Of a DNA stretch of 64,000 bases, positions 1-9,054 are shown piece by piece. Origin of the DNA: Lysobacteraceae bacterium 2PB (GTDB lineage Bacteria > Pseudomonadota > Gammaproteobacteria > Xanthomonadales > Xanthomonadaceae); assembly GCA_005502915.1 (NCBI GenBank), contig SCMT01000004.1, forward strand, positions 62,001-126,000, read 5' to 3'. The translations under genes and the position numbers were made by a program. Numbering within the stretch: the first letter of the stretch is position 1; each line of letters starts with the position of its first letter. The notes beneath the pieces were generated by a model that saw only the letters and a list, made by a program, of their open reading frames with translations, ran no database searches and had not been told where the DNA came from.

Positions 1-60
1 AGCCATGATGTAGAGAAGCTGCCGATCGTTGACGTAGCGCCTGACTTGCAGTTGTCTCAT
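1..60 (-). CDS. Possible 5' end of an unidentified gene leaving the window
   Basis: An ATG at 58-60 (minus strand) opens a frame of 20 codons that is still open at the window edge. A purine-rich stretch (GAGAAG) lies a few bases upstream of it. The peptide starts MRQLQVRRYVNDRQ and has no recognisable motif in this length. It would be divergent to the peptidase remnant at 104. Only the sequence beyond the window can show whether it is a real gene. Confidence 0.3.
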   Translation of the reverse strand, partial: MRQLQVRRYVNDRQLLYIMA

Positions 61-103
61 TGAGGCTTCTCGCACCAGGGGAGGATGACGGCGGGAGGAT
101 GGC

Positions 104-750
104 ATGATCGAATCGATTCGTGGAATGCGTGGCGGCATCGCATTCATGGCTTGCCTGTTGTTCTCGGTAGTTGCGAACGCGCAACCGCGCGCGCCGTCCA
201 ACGCGCAGCTGCAGGCGGCGGCACGGGCGAGCTTCCCCGAATTCCTGGAGCTGCTCGCGTTGCCGAACGACGCCATCGAGCCGGCCGACATCCGCCACAA
301 TGCCGACTGGCTGCAGCGTGCGTTCGAGCGTCGCGGCTTCAGCGCCCGGCAACTGGCCAACGACGGCAAGCCGATGCTCTTCGCCGAGTACGGCAAGCCG
401 GCGCCGGGCCGCAGGACGATCCTCTTCTACATGCACTTCGATGGCCAGCCGGTGCTGCCGGAGCAATGGGCGCAGCCGAGTCCGTTGCAGGCCGTGGTGA
501 AGCAGCGCGATGCGGCGGGCGCCTGGATGCCGGTGCCGACGGCGCGGTTGCAGGAGGCCGTGCTCGACCTGGAATCGAGCGTGTTCGCGCGCTTCGCATC
601 CGACGACAAGGGACCGATCCTGATGCTGCTGGCCGCGTTCGATGCGCTGCGCGCGGGCAGCACAGCTTCGACGAGAACCTCCGCACCGACCATTACCTCG
701 ATGGCGTGCGCATGATTGCGGGACTGCTGATGACGCCGTTTCCGGGATAA
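104..750 (+). pseudogene. M20-family metallopeptidase remnant with internal deletion and frame change
   Basis: The reading frame from the ATG at 104 is preceded by a good ribosome binding site (GGGAGG at 93-98). It gives a signal peptide (about residues 1-27, ending ANA) and then the N-terminal part of an M20/M25/M40 zinc peptidase, including the conserved ASDDKGP motif. After residue about 186 (DALRAG) the similarity stops and the frame runs out at 715. In the next frame the last 28 codons (about 661-750) read as the C-terminus of an M20 peptidase (SFDENLRTDHYLDGVRMIAG), ending at the TAA at 748-750. Family members are about 450-550 residues, so roughly 300 central residues, with most metal ligands and the dimerisation domain, are missing. 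The gene cannot encode an active enzyme. The family assignment comes from motif recognition, without a search. Confidence 0.75.
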
Positions 751-1232
751 TGCCGATGTCGCGAATGTCTCCGTATCGATTCGGCCGTTGTTTCGCGAGA
801 GCAACGTGCTGGATTGGGCTCTGCATTGTCTTTGCCGGAACCCATATCCATCATGTGCATGCGACGGAATCGAATGCGCGCTTGCACTTTGCAAGAACGC
901 GGTCGCCGACGGCAGGGTTGCACCCGATGGTCGTCGTTGTCGATAGAAAGACGAGGGTTTCTGTCTGGAGGGGTACGTACGCTGTACTGGAAGTGCCCCC
1001 GGGGGCCTACAGAATCAAGGTCATCTGTTCTTCGCCATGCGGGATGAGGACCCTGTCCTTGCCTGTTTCCGTGCTCGATGATGAGGAGCGTTTTTTCGTG
1101 ATCGACCCTCAATACAGGAGGCGGGATAACGTCATGGAATTCACGTCCCAGATCAGGGAAGTTGGCCGAGACGAGTATTCGAGCATGCTGCCTGATCTCA
1201 AGCCTGTGCTGGAAAAGAATGACGCGCCCTGA
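750..1232 (+). CDS. Small secreted or membrane-anchored protein of unknown function
   Basis: This is a 160-residue protein whose ATG at 750 overlaps the last base of the peptidase remnant's TAA. In-frame ATGs at 756 and 765 are equally possible starts, and none has a clear ribosome binding site. Residues about 6-33 form a hydrophobic segment after basic residues, which suggests a signal peptide. The rest looks like a beta-rich domain with a VPPGAYRIKV segment. That pattern occurs in DUF2846-like or PEGA-like surface proteins, where a carboxylate or glycine turn precedes two strands. No catalytic motif is visible. Base composition is lower in GC than the neighbours, which may mean recent acquisition. 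Function unknown. Confidence 0.55.
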   Translation: MPMSRMSPYRFGRCFARATCWIGLCIVFAGTHIHHVHATESNARLHFARTRSPTAGLHPMVVVVDRKTRVSVWRGTYAVLEVPPGAYRIKVICSSPCGMRTLSLPVSVLDDEERFFVIDPQYRRRDNVMEFTSQIREVGRDEYSSMLPDLKPVLEKNDAP

Positions 1233-1497
1233 AGCGTTTCTCTTGGGGATTCTCTGGTTTCAATGTGATCGGTCGGTTTGTCGATAGGTGCAAGGTGCTG
1301 TCGAGTGCGGGTCGGTTTTTGCGCATGTGTTCTGAGAATCCGCCTTCTTCCTGCGTCAACCCCCGCTGTCGCGAACCCTGAGATGCCCCCCGGCGACAAT
1401 GACGTTCGCCCGGCGAGAGGCCGCGCGAATCCCGCAAGGGACATCCCGTCGTCGCGAGAGACGCGACATCCAGACCATCGAGAGAAAAGGATCCTCC

Positions 1498-1974
1498 ATG
1501 AAGAAAACGCTCCTGATCGCGTGCGTCGCCCTGCTGTTCTCCGGTTCCGCGTCCGCTGCGGGCTGGCAGTCGCTCGGACGCGTCAATGCGCTGACCGCCA
1601 CGCCCGATCCCCAGCAGTGCGAGCAGCGCGTCATCAACCACTACTGGAGTTCGAAGCCGATCTACTATCCGGATGCCGTGAACGTGTACTGGACGAACAA
1701 CATCGAGTTCGTCTTCGACCGCAACGTCAGTGCGCTGCGTACCCTGGTCAGCAACGCGCCGGCCAACTCGCGCTTCAAGACCGCCGTCGATGCCTACAAC
1801 GCGCAGTCCGCAGGCGCCAAGAGCCTGTTCGCGACGATCTCGGTCGGCCAATACCCGGGCGTGAGCATCCGGATGGCGTACGTCGACGCCAACGGCCTCA
1901 CCCAGGGACTGGGCTGGGGCGTGGTCCCCACCGAACTGCAGTATTACGAACTGCAGCAGCGCTGCCCGATCTGA
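1498..1974 (+). CDS. Hypothetical periplasmic or secreted protein
   Basis: This is a 158-residue protein with a textbook Sec signal peptide (MKKTLLIACVALLFSGSASA, cleavage near residue 20). The start at 1498 is preceded by AGAAAAGGA. The mature part contains one cysteine pair (CEQR near residue 40 and C-P-I at the extreme C-terminus) that could form a disulfide. It also has tyrosine- and tryptophan-rich segments (NHYWSSKPIYYPDAVNVYW). No known domain is recognised. It sits alone between the remnant region and the aldolase gene, with about 265 bases of featureless sequence upstream. Confidence 0.65.
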   Translation: MKKTLLIACVALLFSGSASAAGWQSLGRVNALTATPDPQQCEQRVINHYWSSKPIYYPDAVNVYWTNNIEFVFDRNVSALRTLVSNAPANSRFKTAVDAYNAQSAGAKSLFATISVGQYPGVSIRMAYVDANGLTQGLGWGVVPTELQYYELQQRCPI

Positions 1975-2151
1975 TCCGGGCCGCGCAGGTTCGATCGACC
2001 GGGTGCCTCGCGCGCCCGGTCCTGCGTCGCATGCCATGTCCTGGCTCGCGCTGTCCGACAGGACACGCCGGGGCCGGGGCTCGGCCCGGATGGGCACGTT
2101 TTCCTGGGCAAGTCATTGATTTTGCATGCCCTTGGGCCGCGTCCGCCGGGG

Positions 2152-2157
2152 TATAAT
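2152..2157 (+). promoter_or_regulatory. Probable -10 box of the aldolase gene
   Basis: A perfect TATAAT lies 35 bases upstream of the aldolase start codon, inside the motif GGTATAATGGC. No convincing -35 hexamer lies at 17 bases (CCCTTG at about 2129-2134). A TTGGGC at 2132-2137 is closer to consensus but only 14 bases away. The -10 box is seen directly; its use is inferred. Confidence 0.5.
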
Positions 2158-2192
2158 GGCCGACTTTCCCGCCGCCCCTTCCAGGACTCCCA

Positions 2193-3197
2193 ATGAGCAT
2201 CGAACAGCTTGCCGACATCGCCCGCGCCATGGTCGCGCCGGGCAAGGGCATCATCGCCATCGACGAATCCAATGCCACCATCGCCAAGCGTTTCGAGAGC
2301 GTGGGCATTCCGAACAGCGAAGAGAACCGTCGCGCCTACCGCGAAATGCTGCTGACCACGCCGAACCTCGGCGAGCACATCTCCGGCGCGATCCTGTTCG
2401 ACGAAACCATCCGCCAGTCCACCAAGGACGGCGTGCCGTTCACCAAGGTGATGATGGACAACGGCATCATCCCGGGCATCAAGGTCGACAAGGGCACGCA
2501 TCCGCTCGCCGGCTGCCCGGGCGAAGTGGTCACCGAAGGCCTCGACGGCCTGCGCGACCGCCTCAAGGAATACGCCCAGCTCGGCGCCCGCTTCGCCAAG
2601 TGGCGCGCGGTCATCAACATCGGCGAGGACATCCCGTCCGGCACCTGCATCGAAGCCAACGCCCACGCGCTCGCGCGCTATGCCGCGCTGTGCCAGGAAT
2701 GCGGCATCGTGCCGATGGTCGAGCCGGAAGTGATCATGGACGGCGACCACGACATCGAGACCTGCTACGAAGTCACCGAAGTCACCCTGCGCGCGCTGTT
2801 CGACGCGCTGTACCAGCACAACGTCATGCTCGAAGGCACCATCCTCAAGGCCTCGATGGTCATCTCGGGCAAGGACTGCGCCGAGCAGGCGTCGGTCGAC
2901 GAAGTCGCCGAGAGCACCCTGATGTGCCTGAAGTCGGCGGTGCCGGCGATCCTGCCGGGCATCGTGTTCCTGTCGGGCGGCCAGAGCGACGAAGCGGCGA
3001 CCGCGCATCTCGACGCCATGAACAAGCTCGGCCCGCACCCGTGGCCGCTGTCGTTCTCGTACGGCCGCGCCATGCAGTCCGCCGCGCTGAAGATCTGGTC
3101 GCAGGACCTGGTCGGCAACGTCGCCAAGGCGCAGGAAACCGTGTTCGCCCGCGCCCGCGACAACGGCTTGGCCGCGCTGGGCCAGTGGTCGGCCTGA
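2193..3197 (+). CDS. Class I fructose-bisphosphate aldolase
   Basis: This 334-residue enzyme cleaves fructose 1,6-bisphosphate to dihydroxyacetone phosphate and glyceraldehyde 3-phosphate in glycolysis and gluconeogenesis, in the cytoplasm. It is the metal-independent, eukaryote-like class I type. Signature segments are KGIIAIDESNATIAKRF (18-34), VPMVEPEVIMDGDHDI (173-188) and EGTILKASMV (214-223), in which Lys219 is the expected Schiff-base lysine. Length fits the bacterial family (about 330-350). The gene has its own TATAAT box and a hairpin terminator downstream, so it is probably monocistronic. Confidence 0.95.
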   Translation: MSIEQLADIARAMVAPGKGIIAIDESNATIAKRFESVGIPNSEENRRAYREMLLTTPNLGEHISGAILFDETIRQSTKDGVPFTKVMMDNGIIPGIKVDKGTHPLAGCPGEVVTEGLDGLRDRLKEYAQLGARFAKWRAVINIGEDIPSGTCIEANAHALARYAALCQECGIVPMVEPEVIMDGDHDIETCYEVTEVTLRALFDALYQHNVMLEGTILKASMVISGKDCAEQASVDEVAESTLMCLKSAVPAILPGIVFLSGGQSDEAATAHLDAMNKLGPHPWPLSFSYGRAMQSAALKIWSQDLVGNVAKAQETVFARARDNGLAALGQWSA

Positions 3198-3305
3198 CAT
3201 CCGGCATGCCGATGGCCGCCGGATCTTTCCGGCGGCTGTTGCGCTGAACGAACCACAAGCCGTTTGGCCCGATTCGGCACAGCGAATCGACGCCAAGAAC
3301 ACCGC

Positions 3306-3335
3306 AAACGCCGACAGAGTTGTCGGCGTTTGTCG
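3306..3335 (+). terminator. Intrinsic terminator between aldolase and the convergent membrane-protein gene
   Basis: There is an 11-base perfect inverted repeat (AAACGCCGACA at 3306-3316, loop GAGT, TGTCGGCGTTT at 3321-3331). Further T residues follow on the plus strand and A residues precede it, so it can act in both directions. A second hairpin with 9-base arms lies at 3215-3236, right after the aldolase stop. Confidence 0.7.
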
Positions 3336-3348
3336 TTTCGGGGGGGCG

Positions 3349-4011
3349 TCAGGGCTTGCCGGGATCGGAAGCGCCGCCTGTGCGCAGCGCGTTCTTCTCC
3401 GCCCAGCGCCGGTCGATGGCATCCAGCGCCAGGTCCGCGGCGGTCTTCAGCACGGTGAAGAGGATCAGCACCCCGGCGTTGCCTTGACCGTCGCCACTGG
3501 TGCCGAACAGCACGATCAGGTGCATCGGCACGATGCGCAGGTAGGGCGTTGCCATCATCCGTCCGAGGTTGGGCACGCCGCGCAGGTCGGCCGCATGCTG
3601 CACCGCATAGGTCGCTCGCTGCGACAGCACGAACGAGACGCCGCAGGCCAGCAGGGCCAGCCAGTTCCACAGGCCGTCCACCCAGTGGCTGTCGAGCAGG
3701 AAGACCAGGTAGCCGACGTGGAAGAAACCGTAGTGGAAGGCGAAGAAGCCTGCGGTGGAGCGCTTGCCGCTGTCGTCTTCGGGCACCGGCTTGCCGCCTG
3801 AGGTTAAGCCTTGGGTGCTGAAGCGGTCGAGGTTGAGCATGCGCTTGCGCGCATACCAGCCGATGACCACGCTCTGGATCCAGTAGGGCCACAGCAGCCA
3901 GGCCGGCGACCAGTCCAGGACGATCGCCGCGACCAGGGTCAGCGCATTGGCGATCAGCAGATGGCGCGCGGAAGGACCGCGCCAGGTGCCTGCAGGCAAT
4001 CGGAACGACAC
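3349..4011 (-). CDS. DUF6498-like integral membrane protein
   Basis: This is a 220-residue membrane protein. The start is taken as GTG at 4009-4011 because an AGGGGG ribosome binding site lies just upstream; the longer open frame has no supported start. About five hydrophobic segments are visible (about 18-55, 86-107, 113-130, 158-170 and 178-195), with an internal FHYGFFHVGYLVFLL stretch. The pattern resembles the DUF6498 family of bacterial membrane proteins. Function is unknown. It is convergent with the aldolase gene and divergent from the RND efflux operon. Confidence 0.75.
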   Translation of the reverse strand: MSFRLPAGTWRGPSARHLLIANALTLVAAIVLDWSPAWLLWPYWIQSVVIGWYARKRMLNLDRFSTQGLTSGGKPVPEDDSGKRSTAGFFAFHYGFFHVGYLVFLLDSHWVDGLWNWLALLACGVSFVLSQRATYAVQHAADLRGVPNLGRMMATPYLRIVPMHLIVLFGTSGDGQGNAGVLILFTVLKTAADLALDAIDRRWAEKNALRTGGASDPGKP

Positions 4012-4147
4012 GGTTGACCCCCTGTCCGGAACGCATCGTTCCCGATCTTGGCATCGCGTAGGCCAAAGGTCACGACTGCCCGCAAAGCCCCGGTCCGGGA
4101 CATGCGCTGCCGCTACAATCGCCCGGGATTGTCCTCCGGATCGCACG

Positions 4148-5353
4148 ATGTCCCCACGCCTCGCTTCCACGGTGTCTTCTCCCCGATTCCTCGCGCCGCG
4201 TGCCCGCGCTCCCCGTGCCCGCGCATCGCGCGTGGCGACGCTGCTCCTGCTGGCCTGCGCGCTCGCCGCGTGCGGCGACAAGGAGGCGGCCGGCGGTCCC
4301 GGCAAGGGTGGCCCGGGTGGCGGCAGGGGCGGGGATCGTCCGGTGCCGGTGACTACGGTGCGCCTGCAGCCGGAATCCTTCACCGACACCCTGATCGCGA
4401 TCGGCACGGTGAAGGCGCGCGAGTCGGTGACGGTGACCGCCAAGGTCAGCGAGATCGTGCAGACCGTGCATTTCGACAGCGGACAGGAGGTCGGCGCCGG
4501 CGCGGCCCTCGTGACCTTGTCCGATCGGCAGCAGCAGGCCGCGCTGACCGAAGCGCAGGCCAGCGCCGACGAAGCCGATCGCCTGTTGCGCCGGCAGACC
4601 GAACTTGTGCAGCAGCAGCTGATCGCCCGCGCCCAGGTCGACAACCAGCGTGCCGCCCGCGATGCCGCGCAGGCGCGCGTCGCGCAGATCCGCGCGCAGC
4701 TCGCCGACCGCGTGGTGCGCGCGCCGTTCTCCGGCGTGCTCGGCCTGCGCCAGGTCAGTCCCGGCGCGCTGGTCACGCCGGGCACGCCGATCGCCACGCT
4801 CGACGACATCTCGCGGGTGTACGTGGACTTCCCGCTGCCCGAGTCGCAGTTGTCGCGCGTCGGGCCCGGCCAGCGCGTGGACGCGCGTGCGGTGGCCTAT
4901 CCGGAGCAGCGTTTCGAGGGCACGGTGCAGACCGTGGACGCACGCATCGATCCGGCCACGCGTGCCGTGCAGGTGCGCGCCGACCTGCCCAATCCGCAGC
5001 GCCTGCTGCGCCCGGGCATGCTGATCAACGTGGAGATCTCCGGGACCACGCGCAGCGCGCTGCTGCTGCCGGAGATCGCGGTGACCCAGGTCGGCCGCGA
5101 CAGCTATGTGTATCGCGTCGGCAACGGCGACGCCGTCGAGCAGGTGAAGGTCGGCCTGGGATCGCGCAGCGCAGGCAAGGTCGAGATCGTCGAAGGCCTG
5201 GCGACGGGGGATCGCGTCGTGGTCGACGGCACCGGGAAGCTCAAGCCCGGCGACCGGATCAGCGAAGCCGGCGCCAAGGCCGCCGCCGCGCCTGCCGGCG
5301 CGAAGGCGCCCGCGCCCGCACCGCCTGCAACGCCCGCAGCGAAGCAGGGCTGA
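4148..5353 (+). CDS. RND efflux periplasmic adaptor (membrane fusion) lipoprotein
   Basis: This 401-residue protein bridges an inner-membrane RND pump and an outer-membrane channel. The N-terminus is basic, then hydrophobic, and ends in a lipobox (ALAAC, Cys42), so it is probably a lipoprotein. After a Gly/Pro linker come the barrel-sandwich halves (around VTVTAKVSEIVQTVHFDSGQ and VRAPFSGVLGLRQV), an alpha hairpin between them (about 125-185, with EAQASADEADRLL), a beta-barrel (VYVDFPLPE) and a membrane-proximal domain. The C-terminus is an Ala/Pro-rich tail. The stop is 10 bases before the pump gene, so the two are one operon. No outer-membrane channel gene is adjacent; a TolC-like protein is presumably encoded elsewhere. 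Confidence 0.93.
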   Translation: MSPRLASTVSSPRFLAPRARAPRARASRVATLLLLACALAACGDKEAAGGPGKGGPGGGRGGDRPVPVTTVRLQPESFTDTLIAIGTVKARESVTVTAKVSEIVQTVHFDSGQEVGAGAALVTLSDRQQQAALTEAQASADEADRLLRRQTELVQQQLIARAQVDNQRAARDAAQARVAQIRAQLADRVVRAPFSGVLGLRQVSPGALVTPGTPIATLDDISRVYVDFPLPESQLSRVGPGQRVDARAVAYPEQRFEGTVQTVDARIDPATRAVQVRADLPNPQRLLRPGMLINVEISGTTRSALLLPEIAVTQVGRDSYVYRVGNGDAVEQVKVGLGSRSAGKVEIVEGLATGDRVVVDGTGKLKPGDRISEAGAKAAAAPAGAKAPAPAPPATPAAKQG

Positions 5354-5363
5354 GGAGTCGACC

Positions 5364-8300
5364 ATGCGCCTCTCCGACGTTTCGATCGAACGCCCGGTCT
5401 TCGCCACCGTGCTCAGCCTGATGCTGATCGTGGTCGGCCTGATGTCGTATTCGCGACTTACCCTGCGCGAACTGCCGGCGATCGATCCGCCCGTGGTGTC
5501 GGTCGACGTCACCTATCCCGGTGCCTCGGCGGGCGTGGTCGAAACCCGCGTCACCCAGGTGCTGGAAGATGCGCTGGCCGGCATCGAGGGCATCGAGACC
5601 CTGCAGTCGCGCAGCGTCAACGGGCGTTCGTCGGTGACCATCGAGTTCACCCTGGAGCGCGACATCGAGGCAGCGGCCAATGATGTGCGCGACGCGGTCA
5701 GTCGGGTGCTCGACCGCATGCCCGAGGAGGCCGACCCGCCGGAAGTGGAAAAGGCCGACAGCGACTCCGAAGTGATCCTGTGGTTGAACATGAGTTCGAC
5801 CGCGATGGACACGTTGCAGCTGACCGACTACGCCGAGCGCTATGTCGTCGATCGCCTGTCCGCGCTCAACGGCGTGTCGCAGATCCGTGTCGGCGGACAG
5901 CAGCGCTACGCGATGCGCGTGTGGCTCAACCGCGATGCGCTGGCCGCGCGCGGCCTCACCGCCACCGATGCCGAGAACGCGCTGCGCCGCGAGAACATCG
6001 AGCTGCCCGCCGGTCGCATCGAATCGCAGGACCGCGACTTCACCCTGCGCGTCGAGCGCAGCTATCGCAAGCCCGAGGATTTCGCGCAGATCCCGCTCGG
6101 CAAGGGCAGCGACGGCTACGTCGTGCGCCTGGGCGACGTGGCCAAGGTCGAACTGGCGTCGTCCGAGCGCCGCGCCTATTTCCGCAGCAACGGCGAGCCG
6201 AACGTCGGCCTGGGCATCGTCAAGACCTCGACCGCGAACAGCCTCGATGTGGCGCTGGCCGCGCGCGCCGAGGCCGAACGCATCCAGGCGTCGCTGCCGA
6301 AGGGCACGCGCATCTTCGTCGCCTTCGACAGCACGGTGTTCATCGAATCCGCGGTCGAGCGCGTGTGGTCCACGCTGTTCGAGGCCATCGCGCTGGTGCT
6401 GATCGTGATCTGGCTGTTCCTCGGCAGCGCTCGCGCCGCGCTGATCCCGGCGGTGACCGTGCCGGTCTGCCTGATCGCCGCCTTCATCGCGCTGTACGCC
6501 TTCGATTTCTCGATCAACCTGCTGACCCTGCTCGCGCTGGTGCTGTGCATCGGCCTGGTGGTCGACGACGCGATCGTGGTGCTGGAGAACATCCAGCGAC
6601 GTGCCGATCTCGGCGAGCCGCCGCTGGTCGCGGCCAAGCGCGGCACCAAGCAGGTGGCGTTCGCGGTCATCTCCACCACGGCGGTGCTGGTCGCGGTGTT
6701 CCTGCCGATCGGCCTGCTCGAAGGCAACACCGGACGCCTGTTCCGCGAGCTGGCGGTGGCGCTCGCCGCAGCCGTGGCCATCTCCGCGCTGGTGGCGCTG
6801 ACGCTGACGCCGATGATGTCGTCCAAGCTGGTGCGTCCGCACGACACCGAGAAGCCGAACCGCTTCCACGCCGGCATCGGGCGTTTCCTCGATCGCGTCT
6901 CGAACGCCTATCGCCGCCTGCTCGAACGCACGGTCGATCGCGTCTGGCTGTTCGGCGGCCTGATGGTCGCCACGCTCGCGGCCACCTTCTTCCTGTTCAA
7001 GCTGGTGCCCAGCGAACTGGCGCCGCCCGAAGACCGCGGCGTGTTCTTCGCGTCCATCGTCGGCCCGGAAGGCGCGGGCTTCGACTACACCGTCGGCCAG
7101 GTGCAGCAGGTCGAGCGCGCATTGCTCAAGCAGGTGGGCGAGGGCAAGCCGCTGCAGCGCGTGAACACGCGCGTGCCCGGCGGCTTCGGCGCCAGCGAGG
7201 AAATGCATACCGGTCAGGCGATCGTGTTCCTGCACGACTGGCAGAATCGCGACGTCACCACCGACGACGTGGTGCAGCAGGTGCGCAAGGAAGTGGGCGC
7301 GCTGCCCGGCGTGCGCGTGAATCCGCAGGTGCGCACCGGCCTGACGCGCGGCGGCGGCCAGCCGTTCCAGCTGGTGCTCGGGGGGCCGGAGTACGGCGAG
7401 CTCGCGCAGTGGCGCGATCGCGTGCTGGCGCGCATGGAGCAGAATCCCAATTTCTTCGCCGCCGATTCCGACTACAAGGAAACCCGGCCGCAGATGCGCG
7501 TGGTGATCGACCGCGCGCGCGCCGCCGATCTCGGCGTGTCGGTCACCGAAATCGGCCGCACGCTCGAAACCATGATGGGCAGCCGCCGCGTCACCACCTT
7601 CGTCGACAACGGCGAGGAATACGACGTGATCCTCCAGGCGGACCGCACGCTGCGCGCCGAGCCTGCCGACCTGGCTGCGATCCAGGTGCGCGGCAGCAAC
7701 GGCGAGCTGATCCCGCTGTCGAACCTGGTCACCCTGACCGAACTGGCCGAAGCCGGCAGCCTCAACCGCTTCAACCGCCTGCGTGCGATCACCATCTCCG
7801 CCGGTCTCGCGCCGGGCTACCGCATGGGCGACGCCATCGCCTGGGCCGAGCAGGTGGTGCGCGAGGAATTGCCGGGCACGGCGCAGGTCGACTGGAAGGG
7901 CGAATCGCGCGAATTCCAGAAGGCCGGCAGCGCCGTGCTGATCACCTTCGCGCTCGCCCTGCTGGTGGTGTACCTGGTGCTCGCCGCGCAGTTCGAGAGC
8001 TTCATCCATCCCGTCGTGATCATGCTGACCGTGCCACTCGGCGTGGGCGGCGCGCTGCTGGGCCTGTGGATGGCCGGCAGCACGCTCAACCTCTTCAGCC
8101 AGATCGGCATCGTGATGCTGATCGGCCTGGCGGCGAAGAACGGCATCCTGATCGTCGAATTCGCCAACCAGCTGCGCGACGAAGGTCGCGAGATCCGCGA
8201 TGCGATCATCGAATCCTGCGCCGTGCGCCTGCGGCCGATCCTGATGACCTCGGTCGCCACCGTGGTCGGTGCGATACCGCTGGTCGTCGCCGGTGGACCG

Positions 8301-8486
8301 GGTTCGGCCAGCCGCTTCACCATCGGGATCGTCGTGATCTTCGGCGTGACCTTCTCCACGCTGCTGTCCCTGTTCGTGGTGCCCGCGTTCTACCGTCGCC
8401 TCGCGCCGTACACGCGTTCGCCGGAAGCGGTGAAGCACCGACTGGAGAAACTGGAAGCGGAGACGCCGCCGGTGGGCGGGCATTGA
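5364..8486 (+). CDS. RND efflux pump, inner-membrane transporter
   Basis: This 1040-residue proton-driven pump belongs to the hydrophobe/amphiphile (AcrB/MexF-like) family and exports drugs or other amphiphiles from periplasm and membrane. It has the expected duplicated layout: TM1 at residues 12-30, a large periplasmic loop, TM2-6, a second TM block with a second loop, and six C-terminal TM segments. The TM4 proton-relay motif GLVVDDAIVVLEN is present at about residue 396-408 with two adjacent Asp. The HAE-type end motif GLAAKNGILIVEFANQ is also present. The substrate cannot be read from sequence. It is the second gene of the operon with the adaptor at 4148. Confidence 0.95.
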   Translation: MRLSDVSIERPVFATVLSLMLIVVGLMSYSRLTLRELPAIDPPVVSVDVTYPGASAGVVETRVTQVLEDALAGIEGIETLQSRSVNGRSSVTIEFTLERDIEAAANDVRDAVSRVLDRMPEEADPPEVEKADSDSEVILWLNMSSTAMDTLQLTDYAERYVVDRLSALNGVSQIRVGGQQRYAMRVWLNRDALAARGLTATDAENALRRENIELPAGRIESQDRDFTLRVERSYRKPEDFAQIPLGKGSDGYVVRLGDVAKVELASSERRAYFRSNGEPNVGLGIVKTSTANSLDVALAARAEAERIQASLPKGTRIFVAFDSTVFIESAVERVWSTLFEAIALVLIVIWLFLGSARAALIPAVTVPVCLIAAFIALYAFDFSINLLTLLALVLCIGLVVDDAIVVLENIQRRADLGEPPLVAAKRGTKQVAFAVISTTAVLVAVFLPIGLLEGNTGRLFRELAVALAAAVAISALVALTLTPMMSSKLVRPHDTEKPNRFHAGIGRFLDRVSNAYRRLLERTVDRVWLFGGLMVATLAATFFLFKLVPSELAPPEDRGVFFASIVGPEGAGFDYTVGQVQQVERALLKQVGEGKPLQRVNTRVPGGFGASEEMHTGQAIVFLHDWQNRDVTTDDVVQQVRKEVGALPGVRVNPQVRTGLTRGGGQPFQLVLGGPEYGELAQWRDRVLARMEQNPNFFAADSDYKETRPQMRVVIDRARAADLGVSVTEIGRTLETMMGSRRVTTFVDNGEEYDVILQADRTLRAEPADLAAIQVRGSNGELIPLSNLVTLTELAEAGSLNRFNRLRAITISAGLAPGYRMGDAIAWAEQVVREELPGTAQVDWKGESREFQKAGSAVLITFALALLVVYLVLAAQFESFIHPVVIMLTVPLGVGGALLGLWMAGSTLNLFSQIGIVMLIGLAAKNGILIVEFANQLRDEGREIRDAIIESCAVRLRPILMTSVATVVGAIPLVVAGGPGSASRFTIGIVVIFGVTFSTLLSLFVVPAFYRRLAPYTRSPEAVKHRLEKLEAETPPVGGH

Positions 8487-8554
8487 GCATTACGCGATAG
8501 GCCGTGGCACAACGCACTGCTCTCGATGACAAGACCAGGTGCGTGAGCCGCAGC

Positions 8555-8965
8555 CTATCGCTCCCTTTCCTTGGTTTTGTCGAAGGATTCCGGCCACGCC
8601 TCGCTCAGCGGCACCTGGGGGCGACGTCGTGCGATCGCGCGATCACGCGGCCAATTGGCCTTGAGAATCACCAGCCCCATCAACGGGCCCAACGGCAGGG
8701 CGAACAGCAACGCAAAGCCGAGGACGATGGATTTCTCGAAGATCCACGGTTCGCGTTTCCATGCGCCTGCTGCGACGAGAAGATGGGTGGCCATGGCATA
8801 GATCATCATCGTGGAGGCCGTCTCGGTCGAAAATCCGCCCGGCAGGAAGTTCATGTCCAGTGCGAGTGCGCGCAGGCAGACGATCAGAAGCGGCAGGGTG
8901 ATGAGGCTGCAGGCTGCATGCAGCAGGAAATGTGTCCTGTAGATCCGTTCGTCCTGGTCTCGCAT
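8555..8965 (-). CDS. Small integral membrane protein of unknown function
   Basis: This is a 136-residue protein with three hydrophobic helices (about 10-32, 47-66 and 75-98) and a basic/acidic C-terminal tail. I chose the ATG at 8963-8965 because AAGGACAGG lies upstream; the frame also contains an ATG 48 bases further upstream. No family is recognised. It is convergent with the RND operon. Confidence 0.55.
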   Translation of the reverse strand: MRDQDERIYRTHFLLHAACSLITLPLLIVCLRALALDMNFLPGGFSTETASTMMIYAMATHLLVAAGAWKREPWIFEKSIVLGFALLFALPLGPLMGLVILKANWPRDRAIARRRPQVPLSEAWPESFDKTKERER

Positions 8966-9054
8966 GTCCGCCTGTCCTTGTCCGTTCCCGGAGAATCCGC
9001 TGTCCACGATCAATAGCGCAACTTGCGCCCCGGCAGGATCAGCTGCATGCCAGC

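Noticed and set aside
5259-8483. A 1074-codon minus-strand frame opposite the RND pump
   Set aside because: Repetitive Asp/Arg/His-rich translation typical of an antisense frame of a high-GC gene; the plus strand encodes a clear RND transporter.
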